From assembly GCA_905236985.1 (NCBI GenBank), contig CAJORF010000099.1:22380-86379 (forward strand): a stretch of DNA of 64,000 bases. The letters run 5' to 3'. A model generated the notes under the pieces. That model saw nothing but the letters and a program-made list of their open reading frames with translations, searched no databases and was not told the DNA's origin. Positions 32,427-42,539 of this stretch are shown one piece after another. Source of the stretch: an uncultured Bacteroidaceae bacterium. Lineage in GTDB: Bacteria > Bacteroidota > Bacteroidia > Bacteroidales > Bacteroidaceae. Made by a program: the position numbers and the translations under genes. Each line of letters opens with the position of its first letter. Position 1 is the stretch's first letter.

Positions 32427-34454
32427 TTACCAAATGGTGACACGATTTTCTTTGGGCACAAACATAGGATCATTCTCGGTGATGCCAAAAGCATCATACC
32501 ATGCATCGATATGAGGCAGAGCACCATTAACGCGCCAACGACCGAGTGCGTGGGGATCGGACTTGGTGCGCTTACGGATCTCCTCGTCACGAATATTGGC
32601 TGCCCATACGCCAGCGTATGCCAGGAAGAAGCGCTGTTCGGGTGTAAAGCCATCCTCGGTGGCGAGGGGAACATTCTTCGTAGCGTTCTTAAAAGCCTGG
32701 AAGGCCACCTGTAAGCCGCCGTGGTCAGCCATATTCTCGCCAAGAGTGAGCTGTCCGTTGGCACAGAGGCCAGGCAACACTTCGATACCATCGAAGAAAT
32801 GACGCATGACCTGTGTGCGCTCCTCGAAGCGGCGCGTATCTTCCTCTGTCCACCACTGACGCAGATTGCCATCCTTGTCGAACTTGGCACCCTGATCATC
32901 GAAGCCATGAGTCATCTCGTGACCGATAACGACACCTATGGCACCGTAGTTGAAAGCATCGTCGGCATTCATGTCAAAGAATGGAGGCTGGAGAATGCCT
33001 GCGGGGAAACATATCTCATTGGTAGTGGGGTTATAGTAGGCGTTGACAGTCTGTGGCGTCATATACCATACAGTATTATCGACAGGCTTGTTGAGCTTCT
33101 TGTCAATCATATCACGAACAGCCCACATGGAAGCGTTTTTGACGTTCTCCCAATAAATAGGGCCAACCTCAAGCGTAGAGTAGTCGCGCCACTTGTCGGG
33201 ATAACCCACCTTGACAATGAAGGCATTGAGTTTGTCGTGAGCCACAGCTTTGGTGCTGTCACTCATCCATTCCTGAGCGTCGATACGCTCGCCGAGAGCA
33301 ATCTGCAGATTCTTGACCAGCTGCACCATGCGTTCTTTGGCTGCTGCAGGGAAGTACTTCGCCACGTAAAGCTGACCGACTGCCTCACCGAGTGCCATTT
33401 CAGTGGCCGATACGGCACGCTTCCAGCGCGGACGATCCTCCTCGCGACCGCTCATGACGCGACCGAAGAAATCGAAGTTGATAGCACGCGTTTCATCGTC
33501 AAGACAACCAGCAGCGGCGTTGATGAGCTGCCAAGAGATATAATTCTTCAGCACGCGGATATCCGTGTCAGCCCAGATAGCTTCAATCTCATGAATGACC
33601 TCAGGCTGACCTACGCTAACAGCCTTAATGTCGTTGGCTCCGTGGATGTTGAAGTACTGCTTCCAGGCGATGCCAGGAAAGTCCTCCAGAAGCTGTGTAA
33701 AAGTCATCTTGTTGTAATTCTTCTCATCGTCGCGCAGTTCGGTGCGGGTACGGGAGATCTTGGCCAGACGCGTCTCAAGGGCAAGAACTTCGGCCACCTG
33801 TGCCGTCACATCGTCAGAAGCTATCTTGCAACGCGTGAAAAGATTAGCCATAAACTGTTTGTAAGCCTCGCGGATAGCTGTCGTGGCAGAGTCCGTGTCG
33901 AGGTAGTATTCACGCTGCCCCATCACGAGACCGTCCTGAACAATCTGCAAGAGGTTGTTCTTGCTGTCCTTGATGTCAGCATCGATATAGAAGCCAAAGA
34001 GGCCATCGATGCCCTTGACTTGCAGGGAGGAATAGAGGCGGAAGAGCTCGTCCTTGTCGTAGCAGGCAGCAATGTTCTGGAGATCCTTGCGGATAGGTTC
34101 AATGCCCTGTTTATTGAGGCTGACGCTGTCCATGACGCTGTTATACATCATAGCAATTTTATCGGCGATGCTCCCAGCCTCGTTCTGCTGTGCTGCTACG
34201 TCCTCGATGAGTCCGCGCAGCTGTTCGTTGTTGTTCTCAGCCAGTTGATCAAAGCTACCGAAACGTGAGTATTCGGCTGTCAAGGGATGAGCAGCCATCC
34301 AACCGCCGCAGGCATACTGATAGAAATCAGTACCAGGGATAGCTGTCGTATCGAGGTTATTGAAGTCTATGCCTGTGGTGAGAGCGGTCTGTTGCCCGCC
34401 GCATGCGGTAAGGAGCGGAAGAACCATAATGGAAATGATGTGTTTGATTTTCAT
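32427..34454 (-). CDS. M13-family metallopeptidase lipoprotein (neprilysin/PepO-like)
   Basis: A 675-residue zinc endopeptidase, lipid-anchored: signal MKIKHIISIMVLPLLTACGG puts the lipobox Cys at residue 18. The zinc motif HEMTH is in VVIGHEMTHGFDDQGAKFD, and the third ligand Glu is in LGENMADHGGLQVAF. The substrate-binding NAYYNPTTNEICFPAGILQ and the C-terminal CSxxW-like end (here ENRVTIW) are present. It probably trims peptides in the periplasm or at the surface. Single gene, its 3' end facing the inverted-repeat gap before metA. Confidence 0.94.
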   Translation of the reverse strand: MKIKHIISIMVLPLLTACGGQQTALTTGIDFNNLDTTAIPGTDFYQYACGGWMAAHPLTAEYSRFGSFDQLAENNNEQLRGLIEDVAAQQNEAGSIADKIAMMYNSVMDSVSLNKQGIEPIRKDLQNIAACYDKDELFRLYSSLQVKGIDGLFGFYIDADIKDSKNNLLQIVQDGLVMGQREYYLDTDSATTAIREAYKQFMANLFTRCKIASDDVTAQVAEVLALETRLAKISRTRTELRDDEKNYNKMTFTQLLEDFPGIAWKQYFNIHGANDIKAVSVGQPEVIHEIEAIWADTDIRVLKNYISWQLINAAAGCLDDETRAINFDFFGRVMSGREEDRPRWKRAVSATEMALGEAVGQLYVAKYFPAAAKERMVQLVKNLQIALGERIDAQEWMSDSTKAVAHDKLNAFIVKVGYPDKWRDYSTLEVGPIYWENVKNASMWAVRDMIDKKLNKPVDNTVWYMTPQTVNAYYNPTTNEICFPAGILQPPFFDMNADDAFNYGAIGVVIGHEMTHGFDDQGAKFDKDGNLRQWWTEEDTRRFEERTQVMRHFFDGIEVLPGLCANGQLTLGENMADHGGLQVAFQAFKNATKNVPLATEDGFTPEQRFFLAYAGVWAANIRDEEIRKRTKSDPHALGRWRVNGALPHIDAWYDAFGITENDPMFVPKENRVTIW

Positions 34455-34466
34455 AATGATATGTTT

Positions 34467-36443
34467 TTATGCATTAAGTGTTTCAGATGCTTCGAGCCAA
34501 CGTGTTTCAGCTTCTTTGAGCTGAGTGCGAAGGCGAGTGTGACGTTCGTAGAGAGATGTGTCGGCAGCACCCTCGGGTGTAGAGAGCTGATCCTCGACGA
34601 GGTGGAGAGCAGCTTCAAGCTGGGCGATCTCCGCTTCCACCTCCTCCACCGCTTTCTCGAGCTTACGGCGCTGACGGGCAGCGGCTTTTTGTGCAGCATA
34701 GGAAGACTCTCCCCCCGCCCTCCCTGTTAGGGAGGGGAGAGGACCCTCTCCCCGCTCCCCCGTAATGGGGAGAGCCTCGCTTCGCTCGTTTTTTTCATAC
34801 AAGCCGGAGGACGCCCCTCCCTCACGGGAGGGGACGGGGGTGGGTCTTTTTAGCCAATCATAAATCCCCCCAAGATGTTCGCGGACGCGACCGCCGCCAA
34901 AGCTATAGACCTTCTGCACGAGGCCATCGAGGAACTGGCGGTCGTGGCTGACCACGATGACGGTGCCATCGAAGGCGGCAATGGCTTCCTTCAAGACATC
35001 CTTAGACTTCATGTCGAGGTGGTTGGTTGGCTCATCGAGGATGAGGAAGTTGACGGGTTCGAGCAGGAGCTTGATCATCGCCAAGCGTGAACGTTCGCCG
35101 CCGGAGAGGACCTTCACCTTCTTGTCCGACTCCTCGCCGCCAAACATGAAAGCACCAAGGATGTCGCGAATGCGGGTGCGGATGTCGCCGCGTGCTACGC
35201 GGTCGATGGTATCGAAAACGGTGAGCTCGGGGTCAAGGAGCTGCGCCTGGTTTTGGGCGAAGTAACCGATTTGCACATTGTGTCCGACCTTGAGCGAGCC
35301 TTCGAAGGGAATCTCACCGAGGATACACTTGACGAGGGTGGATTTGCCTTCGCCGTTGCGCCCAACGAAAGCGACCTTCTCGCCTCGGCGGATGGTGAGG
35401 TTGACGTGAGCGATAACATAAGACCCCTGGGTGTAGCTCTTGGCCAAATCCTCGACAATCAAGGGAAAGTCGCCGCTGCGCTGACAAGGCGGGAACTTAA
35501 GGTGGAGCGCGCTGTTATCGATGTCATCCACCTCGATGGGGACGATGCGGTTGAGCTGCTTGATGCGTTCCTGCACCTGCACGGCCTTAGTGGGCTTATA
35601 ACGGAAACGCTCGATGAACTCTTTGAGGTCGGCTATCTCCTTCTGCTGATTCTCGTAGGCACGGAGCTGCTGCTCGCGACGTTCGGCACGCAGACGGACG
35701 TACTCGTCATATTTGACCTTGTAGTCCCAGATACGTCCGCAGGAGATTTCAAGCGTGCGATTGGTTACATTATTAATGAACGCGCGATCGTGCGAGACGA
35801 GGATAACGGCACAAGCACGCTGCTGGAGGTACTGTTCCAGCCATTGTATGCTCTCAATGTCGAGGTGGTTTGTAGGCTCATCGAGGAACAGCACCTCGGG
35901 TTTGCGCAGTAGGAGCTTGGCCAGCTCGATGCGCATACGCCATCCACCACTGAGCTCGCGTGTAGGGCGGTTAAAGTCTGTACGTTCGAAACCCAGCCCC
36001 ATTAACGTCCGCTCCACTTCAGCGTGGTAGTTGAGCCCGCCGAGCATCTGGAAATGTTCCTCGGCACGGGTAAATCGCTCGACCAGAGAGAGATAAGCCT
36101 CGCTCTCGTAGTCTGTACGCTCAGCCATTTCCTGCTGCATCCGTTCGATGTCAGCCTGTAGGTCACTGATGTGGTCGAAGGCAAGGAGCGTCTCATCCAT
36201 GACCGTGCGCTCGTCAGCCAACTCCATGACCTGAGGTAGATAAGCCACTGATGTATCGCGGGAAACGGCGACGCTGCCACTCGTGGGCAACTGCTGCCCC
36301 GCCATAATCTTGAGTAGCGTAGATTTGCCTGCACCGTTCTTACCGGTGAGGGCGATACGGTCGCGGTCATTCACCACAAAGCTAACATCGGTGAACAGCG
36401 GTTTGGCACTGAATTCTACGGAAAGATGTTCAACGGAGATCAT
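34467..36443 (-). CDS. ABC-F family ATPase with repeat insertion in the C-terminal linker
   Basis: Soluble ABC-F protein, two nucleotide-binding domains and no membrane part; such proteins act on the ribosome (translation factors or antibiotic protection). Walker A: GKNGAGKSTL near 36 and GRNGEGKSTLVKC near 354. Signatures: RELSGGWRMRIE and VLSGGERSRLA. The inter-domain linker KPTKAVQVQERIKQL lies between them. After the second domain the protein carries RPTPVPSREGGASSGLYEKN, then ALPITGERGEGPLPS, then LTGRAGGESS, all encoded by the palindromic element at 34703-34847. A C-terminal coiled coil (KLEKAVEEVEAEIAQLEAAL) follows. mlaF lies 35 bases upstream. Confidence 0.93.
   Translation of the reverse strand: MISVEHLSVEFSAKPLFTDVSFVVNDRDRIALTGKNGAGKSTLLKIMAGQQLPTSGSVAVSRDTSVAYLPQVMELADERTVMDETLLAFDHISDLQADIERMQQEMAERTDYESEAYLSLVERFTRAEEHFQMLGGLNYHAEVERTLMGLGFERTDFNRPTRELSGGWRMRIELAKLLLRKPEVLFLDEPTNHLDIESIQWLEQYLQQRACAVILVSHDRAFINNVTNRTLEISCGRIWDYKVKYDEYVRLRAERREQQLRAYENQQKEIADLKEFIERFRYKPTKAVQVQERIKQLNRIVPIEVDDIDNSALHLKFPPCQRSGDFPLIVEDLAKSYTQGSYVIAHVNLTIRRGEKVAFVGRNGEGKSTLVKCILGEIPFEGSLKVGHNVQIGYFAQNQAQLLDPELTVFDTIDRVARGDIRTRIRDILGAFMFGGEESDKKVKVLSGGERSRLAMIKLLLEPVNFLILDEPTNHLDMKSKDVLKEAIAAFDGTVIVVSHDRQFLDGLVQKVYSFGGGRVREHLGGIYDWLKRPTPVPSREGGASSGLYEKNERSEALPITGERGEGPLPSLTGRAGGESSYAAQKAAARQRRKLEKAVEEVEAEIAQLEAALHLVEDQLSTPEGAADTSLYERHTRLRTQLKEAETRWLEASETLNA
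34703..34847. repeat. Coding palindromic element, 145-base composite in the ABC-F gene
   Basis: Ends are inverted: AAGACTCTCCCCCCG on one side and, on the other strand, AAGACCCACCCCCGTCCCC. Each end carries a CCCTCCC...GGGAGGGG hairpin, and the middle has CTCCCC-attac-GGGGGAG. All three are translated in frame. Confidence 0.85.
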
Positions 36444-36478
36444 GTCGTGGATTCAAGAAAGATAGAGTAGCCGAGGTG

Positions 36479-37234
36479 TCAAGCGAAAGCCTGCCGTGCC
36501 TTTTTGAGCAGATCGGAGGCAAAGATGAAGTCAGTGAGCGCCTGGTTGTCGGAAGAAGCAACTTGTGTCTTGTCGCCCGTCCACTCCTGAAAGCCCTCCT
36601 TGATGAAGATGATGCTGTCGCCAATTCCCATGACAGAGTTCATGTCGTGAGTGTTGATGATCGTCGTCATCTGGTATTCAACTGTGATATCGTGGATAAG
36701 GGCATCGATAACGAGCGATGTCTTGGGGTCAAGGCCGCTGTTGGGCTCATCGCAGAAGAGGTACTTCGGATTGAGAGCTATGGCTCGTGCGATAGCGACA
36801 CGTTTCTGCATTCCACCAGATATCTCGTCGGGGAACTTGTTCTGCGCCTCCAAGAGGTTCACGCGGTCGAGGCACTGTTGAGCGCGCTTGGTGCGGTCGC
36901 GCAGCGTCATCGACGAAAACATATCCAGCGGAAACATCACATTCTCGAGCACGGACATACTGTCGAAGAGCGCAGCCGATTGGAAAATCATCCCCATCTC
37001 GCGACGCAAAAACGCTTTCTCCTTCTTTTTCATGCTTACGAAGTCACGTCCGTCATAGAGAACCTGCCCCTCGGTAGTTTCCAACAATCCGACAATGCAC
37101 TTCATGAGCACCGTCTTACCCGAGCCGGACTGGCCGATGATCAAATTGGTCTGACCAGCGGGAAAGATGGTCGTGATTCCCTTGAGGACTTCCTTGTCCT
37201 CGAATGACTTATGAATGTTCTTGATTTCTATCAT
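36479..37234 (-). CDS. mlaF: MlaF-like phospholipid transport ATPase
   Basis: ATPase of the Mla system, which moves phospholipids between the two membranes with the permease MlaE and an MCE protein. I start it at the ATG at 37234 (MIEIKNIHKSF), giving 251 residues; the longer frame overlaps mlaE. Walker A GQSGSGKT, the signature EISGGMQKR, and Walker B KYLFCDEPNSGLDP are complete. It starts 7 bases after the mlaE stop. No MCE-domain gene follows here; the ABC-F gene comes next. Confidence 0.93.
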   Translation of the reverse strand: MIEIKNIHKSFEDKEVLKGITTIFPAGQTNLIIGQSGSGKTVLMKCIVGLLETTEGQVLYDGRDFVSMKKKEKAFLRREMGMIFQSAALFDSMSVLENVMFPLDMFSSMTLRDRTKRAQQCLDRVNLLEAQNKFPDEISGGMQKRVAIARAIALNPKYLFCDEPNSGLDPKTSLVIDALIHDITVEYQMTTIINTHDMNSVMGIGDSIIFIKEGFQEWTGDKTQVASSDNQALTDFIFASDLLKKARQAFA

Positions 37235-37241
37235 CGTCGAT

Positions 37242-37988
37242 TCAGGAAAGAAGTTGAGTGAGGAAGATGTCTGCAAAAAGGATGAGCATAGAACAATGTA
37301 CGACGCTGTCGGTGGAAGCCTTGCCAACCTCCACAGAGCCGCCCTCGACGGTGTAGCCGTAGAACGACGAGACGGAGGCGATGATGAAAGCGAAGAAGAA
37401 GGACTTGATGATAGACATCCAAACGAACCACTCGGTAAAAGAGTGCTGCAGGCCAAAGGTCAAGTCCTCAACGCTAAGGATACCTGTCAGACAGATTCCG
37501 TATGCTCCACCAAACCCCGCTACCATGGAGAACACGACGAGCACGGGAATCATCGTGACGAGTCCCATAATCTTGGGCAGGATGAGGTAGGATGCCGAAT
37601 TGACGCCCATAATTTCTAAGGCATCAATCTGCTGTGTCACGCGCATCGTACCAATCTCCGAAGCGATATTGGAACCGACTTTTCCCGACAGGATGAGACA
37701 CATCACACTGGAGGAGAACTCCAGCAAGAGGATCTCGCGTGTCGTGTAGCCCGTAGAGAATCGCGGCATCCACGGGCTCTGGATATTCATCTTCATCTGA
37801 ATACAGATGACGGCACCGATGAAGAAGGAAATCATCAGCACGATGCCAATGGAGTCAACGCCGAGTTTTTGCATCTCGCGGGTGTATTGTTTAAGGTACA
37901 TACGGAGTCGCTCCGGACGACTGAAGACCTTTGCCATCAGTTGCAGATAACGGCCAAAAGTGGCCAGTGGTTGTGTGATTATTTTCAT
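37242..37988 (-). CDS. mlaE: MlaE-like phospholipid ABC transporter permease
   Basis: Inner-membrane permease of the MlaE/DUF140 family. From the ATG at 37988 it has 248 residues and about five hydrophobic segments. Conserved features: [20 protein letters not shown] and the [20 protein letters not shown] loop thought to couple to the ATPase. A TTG 12 bases upstream could also open the frame but lies in the promoter. The gene has its own -7 box and is divergent from lptB. Confidence 0.93.
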   Translation of the reverse strand: MKIITQPLATFGRYLQLMAKVFSRPERLRMYLKQYTREMQKLGVDSIGIVLMISFFIGAVICIQMKMNIQSPWMPRFSTGYTTREILLLEFSSSVMCLILSGKVGSNIASEIGTMRVTQQIDALEIMGVNSASYLILPKIMGLVTMIPVLVVFSMVAGFGGAYGICLTGILSVEDLTFGLQHSFTEWFVWMSIIKSFFFAFIIASVSSFYGYTVEGGSVEVGKASTDSVVHCSMLILFADIFLTQLLS

Positions 37989-38106
37989 ATCTGGGTGCAA
38001 AAGTAGTCAAAAAAGACTAAAAGCAGGGACTTTGTTAGCAGTTTTTTTGTTGAAAGCAGTAGAAAGTGGCAAGAAATATGTACTTTTGCACCCTCAATCC
38101 ACACTT
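37989..38106. promoter_or_regulatory. Divergent mlaE/lptB promoter region
   Basis: Minus-strand -7 box TACTTTTG (37998-38005) lies only 9 bases from the mlaE ATG. Plus-strand TACTTTTG (38081-38088) lies 18 bases before the lptB ATG. Two envelope lipid transport systems are thus fired from one region. Confidence 0.55.
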
Positions 38107-38967
38107 ATGGCAGTAGAAACCCTCAATACAACCACATCTGTTGACCCTTCGAGCCCCGCTTGGTTGGCACCTCATCAGACCCACCCCCTGCGCCTCTGTG
38201 CCGAGCATCTGAAGAAGATCTATGGCAAGCGCACAGTGGCTGATGACGTCAATTTCCATGTCGATCAGGGCGAGATTGTAGGTCTGTTGGGACCGAACGG
38301 CGCGGGCAAGACCACCTCGTTCTATATGACCACGGGGCTCGTCATCCCCAATGAGGGGCGCGTGTTCATTGGAAACGATGAAGTCACCGATCTGCCCGTC
38401 TATAAACGTGCCAAGGCTGGCATAGGCTATCTGGCGCAGGAGGCGAGCGTGTTCCGCAAGATGACCGTCGAGGACAATATCGCCAGTGTGCTGGAGCTGC
38501 GTACCGACTGCAGTGAGCAATACAAGCGTGACAAGCTGGAGAACCTCATCCATGAGTTCCGCTTAGAGAAGGTGCGTAGGAATCTGGGCGACCGCCTCTC
38601 AGGTGGCGAGCGTCGCCGCACGGAGATTGCCCGTTGTCTGGCCATCGACCCTAAGTTTGTGATGCTCGACGAGCCCTTTGCTGGTGTCGATCCCATCGCC
38701 GTGGAGGATATCCAGCTCATTGTGTGGAAGCTCAAGCGTATGAATATCGGCGTGCTCATTACCGACCACAATGTGGAGGAAACGCTCTGCATCACCGACC
38801 GCGCCTATATGCTCTTCGAGGGACGCATCCGCTTCAAGGGTACACCAGAGGAGCTGGCCAATAATGACATCGTTAAGGCCAAGTACCTGACCAACAGCTT
38901 CGTGCTTCGTCCGAAGGATTTCGAGTCCATGGAACGAGAACGTAACGAGACCAGCGAGGCCGAATAG
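38107..38967 (+). CDS. lptB: LPS export ABC transporter ATPase LptB
   Basis: ATPase that powers lipopolysaccharide extraction by LptFG. The ATG at 38107 gives 286 residues. An N-terminal extension of about 30 residues precedes the core. Walker [14 protein letters not shown], the Q-loop [17 protein letters not shown], the signature [13 protein letters not shown], Walker [14 protein letters not shown] and the switch His in LITDHNVEE are all typical of LptB. The partner permease genes are elsewhere. An OstA/LptA-like gene lies 11 kb downstream. Confidence 0.94.
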   Translation: MAVETLNTTTSVDPSSPAWLAPHQTHPLRLCAEHLKKIYGKRTVADDVNFHVDQGEIVGLLGPNGAGKTTSFYMTTGLVIPNEGRVFIGNDEVTDLPVYKRAKAGIGYLAQEASVFRKMTVEDNIASVLELRTDCSEQYKRDKLENLIHEFRLEKVRRNLGDRLSGGERRRTEIARCLAIDPKFVMLDEPFAGVDPIAVEDIQLIVWKLKRMNIGVLITDHNVEETLCITDRAYMLFEGRIRFKGTPEELANNDIVKAKYLTNSFVLRPKDFESMERERNETSEAE

Positions 38968-39059
38968 AACGCCCGAACTGACCATCTGGTAGGCCACACC
39001 CTTTGTGATACATTATCTGTACAATCTATCACCAAAAATATTTCTAAACGAAACAACTC

Positions 39060-40415
39060 ATGAACATTCAATTCGACAAGACTTCCAATGTGTCAGCAGA
39101 ACTGACCATCTCTTTCGAGAAAGCAGACTATCAGGAGCGCGTAGAGAAAGCGCTCAAGAACTATAGAAAGAAAGCCGCACTGCCTGGATTCCGCCCTGGA
39201 CAGGTGCCGATGAGCCTGATGAAGAAACGCTTCGGCGGAGAGATCACAGCCGAAGAGGTGCAGAAATTGCTCAGCGAGAAGCTCTATGGCTACCTGCGTG
39301 AGAATAAGGTGAACGTTTTAGGCGATCCACTCGCCAGCGAGAAGCAGCAGGCCATCGATTTCGATGCCGAACAGCTGGACTTCATCTTTGATATCGCTCT
39401 GGCTCCCAAGTTCGATGCCAAGCTCACCGACAAGGACAAAGTGCCTTATTACACTATTGAGATCACGGATCAGATGATCGACAGTCAGGAGAAGGCATTA
39501 GCCCAACGCGGCGGTCACTACGACAAGGTCGATAGCTATCAGAAGGGTGACATGACTAAGGGTCACCTCGCAGAGCTCGACGAGGACGGCAACATCAAGG
39601 AAGGCGGTCTCGTGAAGGAAGATGCCGTGATGCTCCCTGAATACTTCAAGAACGATGACCAAAAGGCTAAGTTCGAGGGTGTGAGTGTGAACACTGTCAT
39701 CACCTTCAACCCCTCTGAGGCTTACGACGGCAGCACCATCGAGGTCAGCAGCCTCCTCGGTATCAGCAAGGAAAAAGCTGAGGATGTCAAGAGCAACTTC
39801 AGCTACCAAATCAACGAGATTACCCGCTACGTTCCCGCTGAGATCAACCAGGAACTCTTCGACCAGATTTATGGCGAAGGCAATGTGAAGAGCGAGGAGG
39901 AGTTCCGTGCCCGCATCAAGGAAGAATTCCAACAGCAGTTCTCCCAGGACAGCGACTACCGCTTCCTCATTGACGTGCGCGAGTACCTCGAGAAACGCAT
40001 CGGCGACCTCGAATGGCCAGACGCGTTGCTCAAACGCATCATGCGCGTCAACAACCCCGAAAAGGAAGAAAGTTACGTCGAGGAGAACTACGCTGGCAGC
40101 ATCAAGGAGCTCGAATGGCACCTGATAAAGGAGCAGCTGGCTGATCAGACGGCTATCAAGGTGGAGCAGCCCGACGTACTCGAAACCGTCAAGGAGCAGA
40201 CCCGCGCTCAGTTCGCACAGTATGGTATGACCAATGTGCCTGATGAGGTAATCGAACGCTATGCCAACGAGCAGCTCCAGAAGGGAGAGAACCTCGATTC
40301 CTACGTGACACGTACCGTTGAGCGTAAGCTCCGCGTGGCTCTGAAAGAGGTTGTCAAGCTTCAGGAGAAGACCGTATCCATGGAAGAATTCAACAAGCTT
40401 TTTGAGAAGAAATAA
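39060..40415 (+). CDS. tig: Trigger factor
   Basis: Ribosome-bound chaperone for nascent chains. 451 residues. The N-terminal ribosome-binding domain holds LPGFRPGQVPMSLMKKRFG, in which the loop GFRPGxVP docks near the tunnel exit. The central region is divergent from FKBP-type isomerases, as usual in Bacteroidetes; the helical C-terminal arms follow. Its TAA is directly followed by the clpP ATG, and clpX follows that, so tig-clpP-clpX is one operon, a very common arrangement. Confidence 0.95.
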   Translation: MNIQFDKTSNVSAELTISFEKADYQERVEKALKNYRKKAALPGFRPGQVPMSLMKKRFGGEITAEEVQKLLSEKLYGYLRENKVNVLGDPLASEKQQAIDFDAEQLDFIFDIALAPKFDAKLTDKDKVPYYTIEITDQMIDSQEKALAQRGGHYDKVDSYQKGDMTKGHLAELDEDGNIKEGGLVKEDAVMLPEYFKNDDQKAKFEGVSVNTVITFNPSEAYDGSTIEVSSLLGISKEKAEDVKSNFSYQINEITRYVPAEINQELFDQIYGEGNVKSEEEFRARIKEEFQQQFSQDSDYRFLIDVREYLEKRIGDLEWPDALLKRIMRVNNPEKEESYVEENYAGSIKELEWHLIKEQLADQTAIKVEQPDVLETVKEQTRAQFAQYGMTNVPDEVIERYANEQLQKGENLDSYVTRTVERKLRVALKEVVKLQEKTVSMEEFNKLFEKK

Positions 40416-41087
40416 ATGCAACAGACCGATTTTCGCAAATTCGCCACAGCACATCTGGGCATCAACGGACAGGTGTTCGATGATTATGTAAGCCTTCAGA
40501 ACCAATATCTGAATCCTTACATCCTTGAAGAACGCCAACTCAATGTGACGCAGATGGATGTGTTCTCGCGCTTGATGATGGATCGCATCATCTTCCTAGG
40601 CACGCCCATCGATGACTATACCGCCAACACGCTCCAGGCCCAGCTCCTCTACCTCGACAGCTCCGATCCGGGCAAGGACATCAGCATCTATCTGAACTCC
40701 CCCGGCGGTAGCGTCAGCGCAGGCTTAGGTATCTACGATACAATGCAGTTCATCACGTCGGACGTAGCCACTATCTGCACAGGTATGGCAGCCTCGATGG
40801 CTGCTGTGCTGCTTGTGGCTGGTAAAGAAGGTAAGCGCTCTGCCCTACCCCACAGCCGCGTCATGATCCACCAGCCCCTCGGCGGCGTACAGGGTCAGGC
40901 CAGTGATATCGAGATCGAAGCCCGCGAGATTCAGAAACTGAAGAAGGAGCTCTACCAGATCATCGCCGACCACAGCCACACCGACTATGACAAGGTATGG
41001 GCAGACAGCGACCGCAACTACTGGATGACTGCGCAGGAAGCGCTCGACTACGGCATGATCGATCAGGTGCTGAAGCGCAAAGCATGA
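40416..41087 (+). CDS. clpP: ATP-dependent Clp protease proteolytic subunit
   Basis: Serine peptidase that forms two heptameric rings. 223 residues. Catalytic Ser127 is in CTGMAASMAAVLL and His152 in RVMIHQPLGG; the Asp lies in the following helix region. The substrate-cleft text SIYLNSPGGSVSAG is intact. An N-terminal extension of about 25 residues precedes the core. It abuts tig with no gap and precedes clpX by 49 bases. Confidence 0.96.
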   Translation: MQQTDFRKFATAHLGINGQVFDDYVSLQNQYLNPYILEERQLNVTQMDVFSRLMMDRIIFLGTPIDDYTANTLQAQLLYLDSSDPGKDISIYLNSPGGSVSAGLGIYDTMQFITSDVATICTGMAASMAAVLLVAGKEGKRSALPHSRVMIHQPLGGVQGQASDIEIEAREIQKLKKELYQIIADHSHTDYDKVWADSDRNYWMTAQEALDYGMIDQVLKRKA

Positions 41088-41136
41088 GATGTTTCTCACC
41101 CACACGCGCGTACCTTATTAAATAAGTAATAGCCTT

Positions 41137-42360
41137 ATGGCCAAAAAACAAGACAAGTGTTCCTTCTGTGGGCGCTCTTCGTCGGAGGTTCGTCTGCTGA
41201 TTAGCGGTATCGACGGCTTCATCTGCGAAGACTGCGCCGCACAGGCATATCAGATTGTTCAGGAGAACTTCAACAAGACGCCGGAGAAAAGTTCGACGGG
41301 TTTCGACTGGAAGCATCTCCCCAAGCCAACTGAGATCAAAGCCTATCTGGATCAGTATGTGATTGGGCAAGATGATGCTAAGCGCTATCTATCCGTTGCC
41401 GTCTATAACCACTACAAGCGCATCAGCCAAGTGGTCACCGACGACGGCGTGGAGATCGAGAAGAGCAACGTCATCATGGTTGGTCCCACGGGCACAGGCA
41501 AGACGCTGATGGCTCGCACGATAGCCAACCTTCTGAAAGTACCTTTCACCATCGTTGATGCGACAGTCTTCACAGAGGCCGGTTATGTAGGCGAGGACGT
41601 GGAGAGCATCCTTTCGCGTCTTCTGCAAGTAGCTGATTTTGATGTTCAAGCAACCCAAAGAGGCATCGTTTTCATCGACGAGATTGACAAGATCGCCCGC
41701 AAGACCGACAACCCCAGCATCACGCGTGATGTCAGCGGCGAAGGAGTGCAGCAAGGTCTGCTCAAGCTCCTTGAAGGATCCATCGTCAATGTACCGCCCA
41801 AGGGAGGTCGCAAGCATCCCGATCAGGACTATGAGCATATCGACACACACAACATCCTCTTCATCTGCGGTGGTGCTTTCGATGGTATCGAACGCAAGAT
41901 AGCGCAGCGTCTGAACACGCACGTCGTAGGCTACAACTCCATCCAGAACGTCGCACACATCGACCGCAGCAATCTGATGAAGTACATCCAGCCGCAAGAC
42001 TTGAAATCGTTTGGATTGATTCCAGAGATCATCGGTCGCCTGCCAGTGCTGACCTATCTCGACGCACTCGACCGCAAGGCACTGCGCGCCATTCTCACTG
42101 AACCCAAGAACTCATTGATACGTCAGCAGCAGAAACTCTTCGGCATGGATGGCATTGCCCTGGCTTTCGACGAGGAAGCCCTGGAATATATCGTTGACAA
42201 GGCGGTGGAATTCAAACTGGGAGCTCGTGGTCTGCGCAGTATTGTGGAAAGCATCATGATCACGCCACAGTACGAGCTACCTGCCTCAGGCACAAAGACT
42301 TTCCGTGTCACACTCGACTACGCTAAGCAACAAGTGGAGAAAGCGAGTTTTGCGGCATGA
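41137..42360 (+). CDS. clpX: ATP-dependent Clp protease ATPase subunit ClpX
   Basis: Hexameric unfoldase that feeds ClpP. 407 residues. The N-terminal zinc-binding domain has Cys pairs CSFCGRS and FICEDC. Walker A is [12 protein letters not shown], the pore loop GYVGEDVES, and Walker [12 protein letters not shown]. The IGF-type ClpP-docking loop is not obvious from the text read here (a [14 protein letters not shown] stretch follows). A terminator lies 59 bases downstream. Confidence 0.96.
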   Translation: MAKKQDKCSFCGRSSSEVRLLISGIDGFICEDCAAQAYQIVQENFNKTPEKSSTGFDWKHLPKPTEIKAYLDQYVIGQDDAKRYLSVAVYNHYKRISQVVTDDGVEIEKSNVIMVGPTGTGKTLMARTIANLLKVPFTIVDATVFTEAGYVGEDVESILSRLLQVADFDVQATQRGIVFIDEIDKIARKTDNPSITRDVSGEGVQQGLLKLLEGSIVNVPPKGGRKHPDQDYEHIDTHNILFICGGAFDGIERKIAQRLNTHVVGYNSIQNVAHIDRSNLMKYIQPQDLKSFGLIPEIIGRLPVLTYLDALDRKALRAILTEPKNSLIRQQQKLFGMDGIALAFDEEALEYIVDKAVEFKLGARGLRSIVESIMITPQYELPASGTKTFRVTLDYAKQQVEKASFAA

Positions 42361-42418
42361 CAAATATGGATAAGTGAAAGTTCAGAAGCTGCTTTGAGCC
42401 TCTGGATACATACTTTAG

Positions 42419-42459
42419 CACCTCGAAACGCAACAAAAACGGTTTCGAGGTGTTTTTTT
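42419..42459 (+). terminator. rho-independent terminator after clpX
   Basis: CACCTCGAAAC pairs with GTTTCGAGGTG around a short A-rich loop and is followed by seven T. It ends the tig-clpP-clpX operon. Confidence 0.88.
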
Positions 42460-42481
42460 ATATAAAAAAACCTCAAATTAG

Positions 42482-42513
42482 TTGCAAGTTTAGTGAAAAA
42501 GTATATATCTTTG
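42482..42513 (+). promoter_or_regulatory. recQ promoter
   Basis: -33 TTG at 42482-42484, a 21-base spacer, -7 TATCTTTG at 42506-42513. It rules out the upstream frame extension, which would start before the promoter. Confidence 0.7.
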
Positions 42514-42539
42514 TAACCAAACCGAAGAAATACCCGCTC

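Noticed and set aside
32721..34268. A 515-codon open frame antisense to the M13 peptidase
   Set aside because: It is a shadow of a complete, motif-bearing gene, with no promoter or known domain of its own.
42450..42539. Longer recQ start giving 30 extra residues
   Set aside because: A promoter (-7 at 42506-42513) lies inside that stretch, and the extra residues are Lys/Phe-rich without similarity to RecQ.
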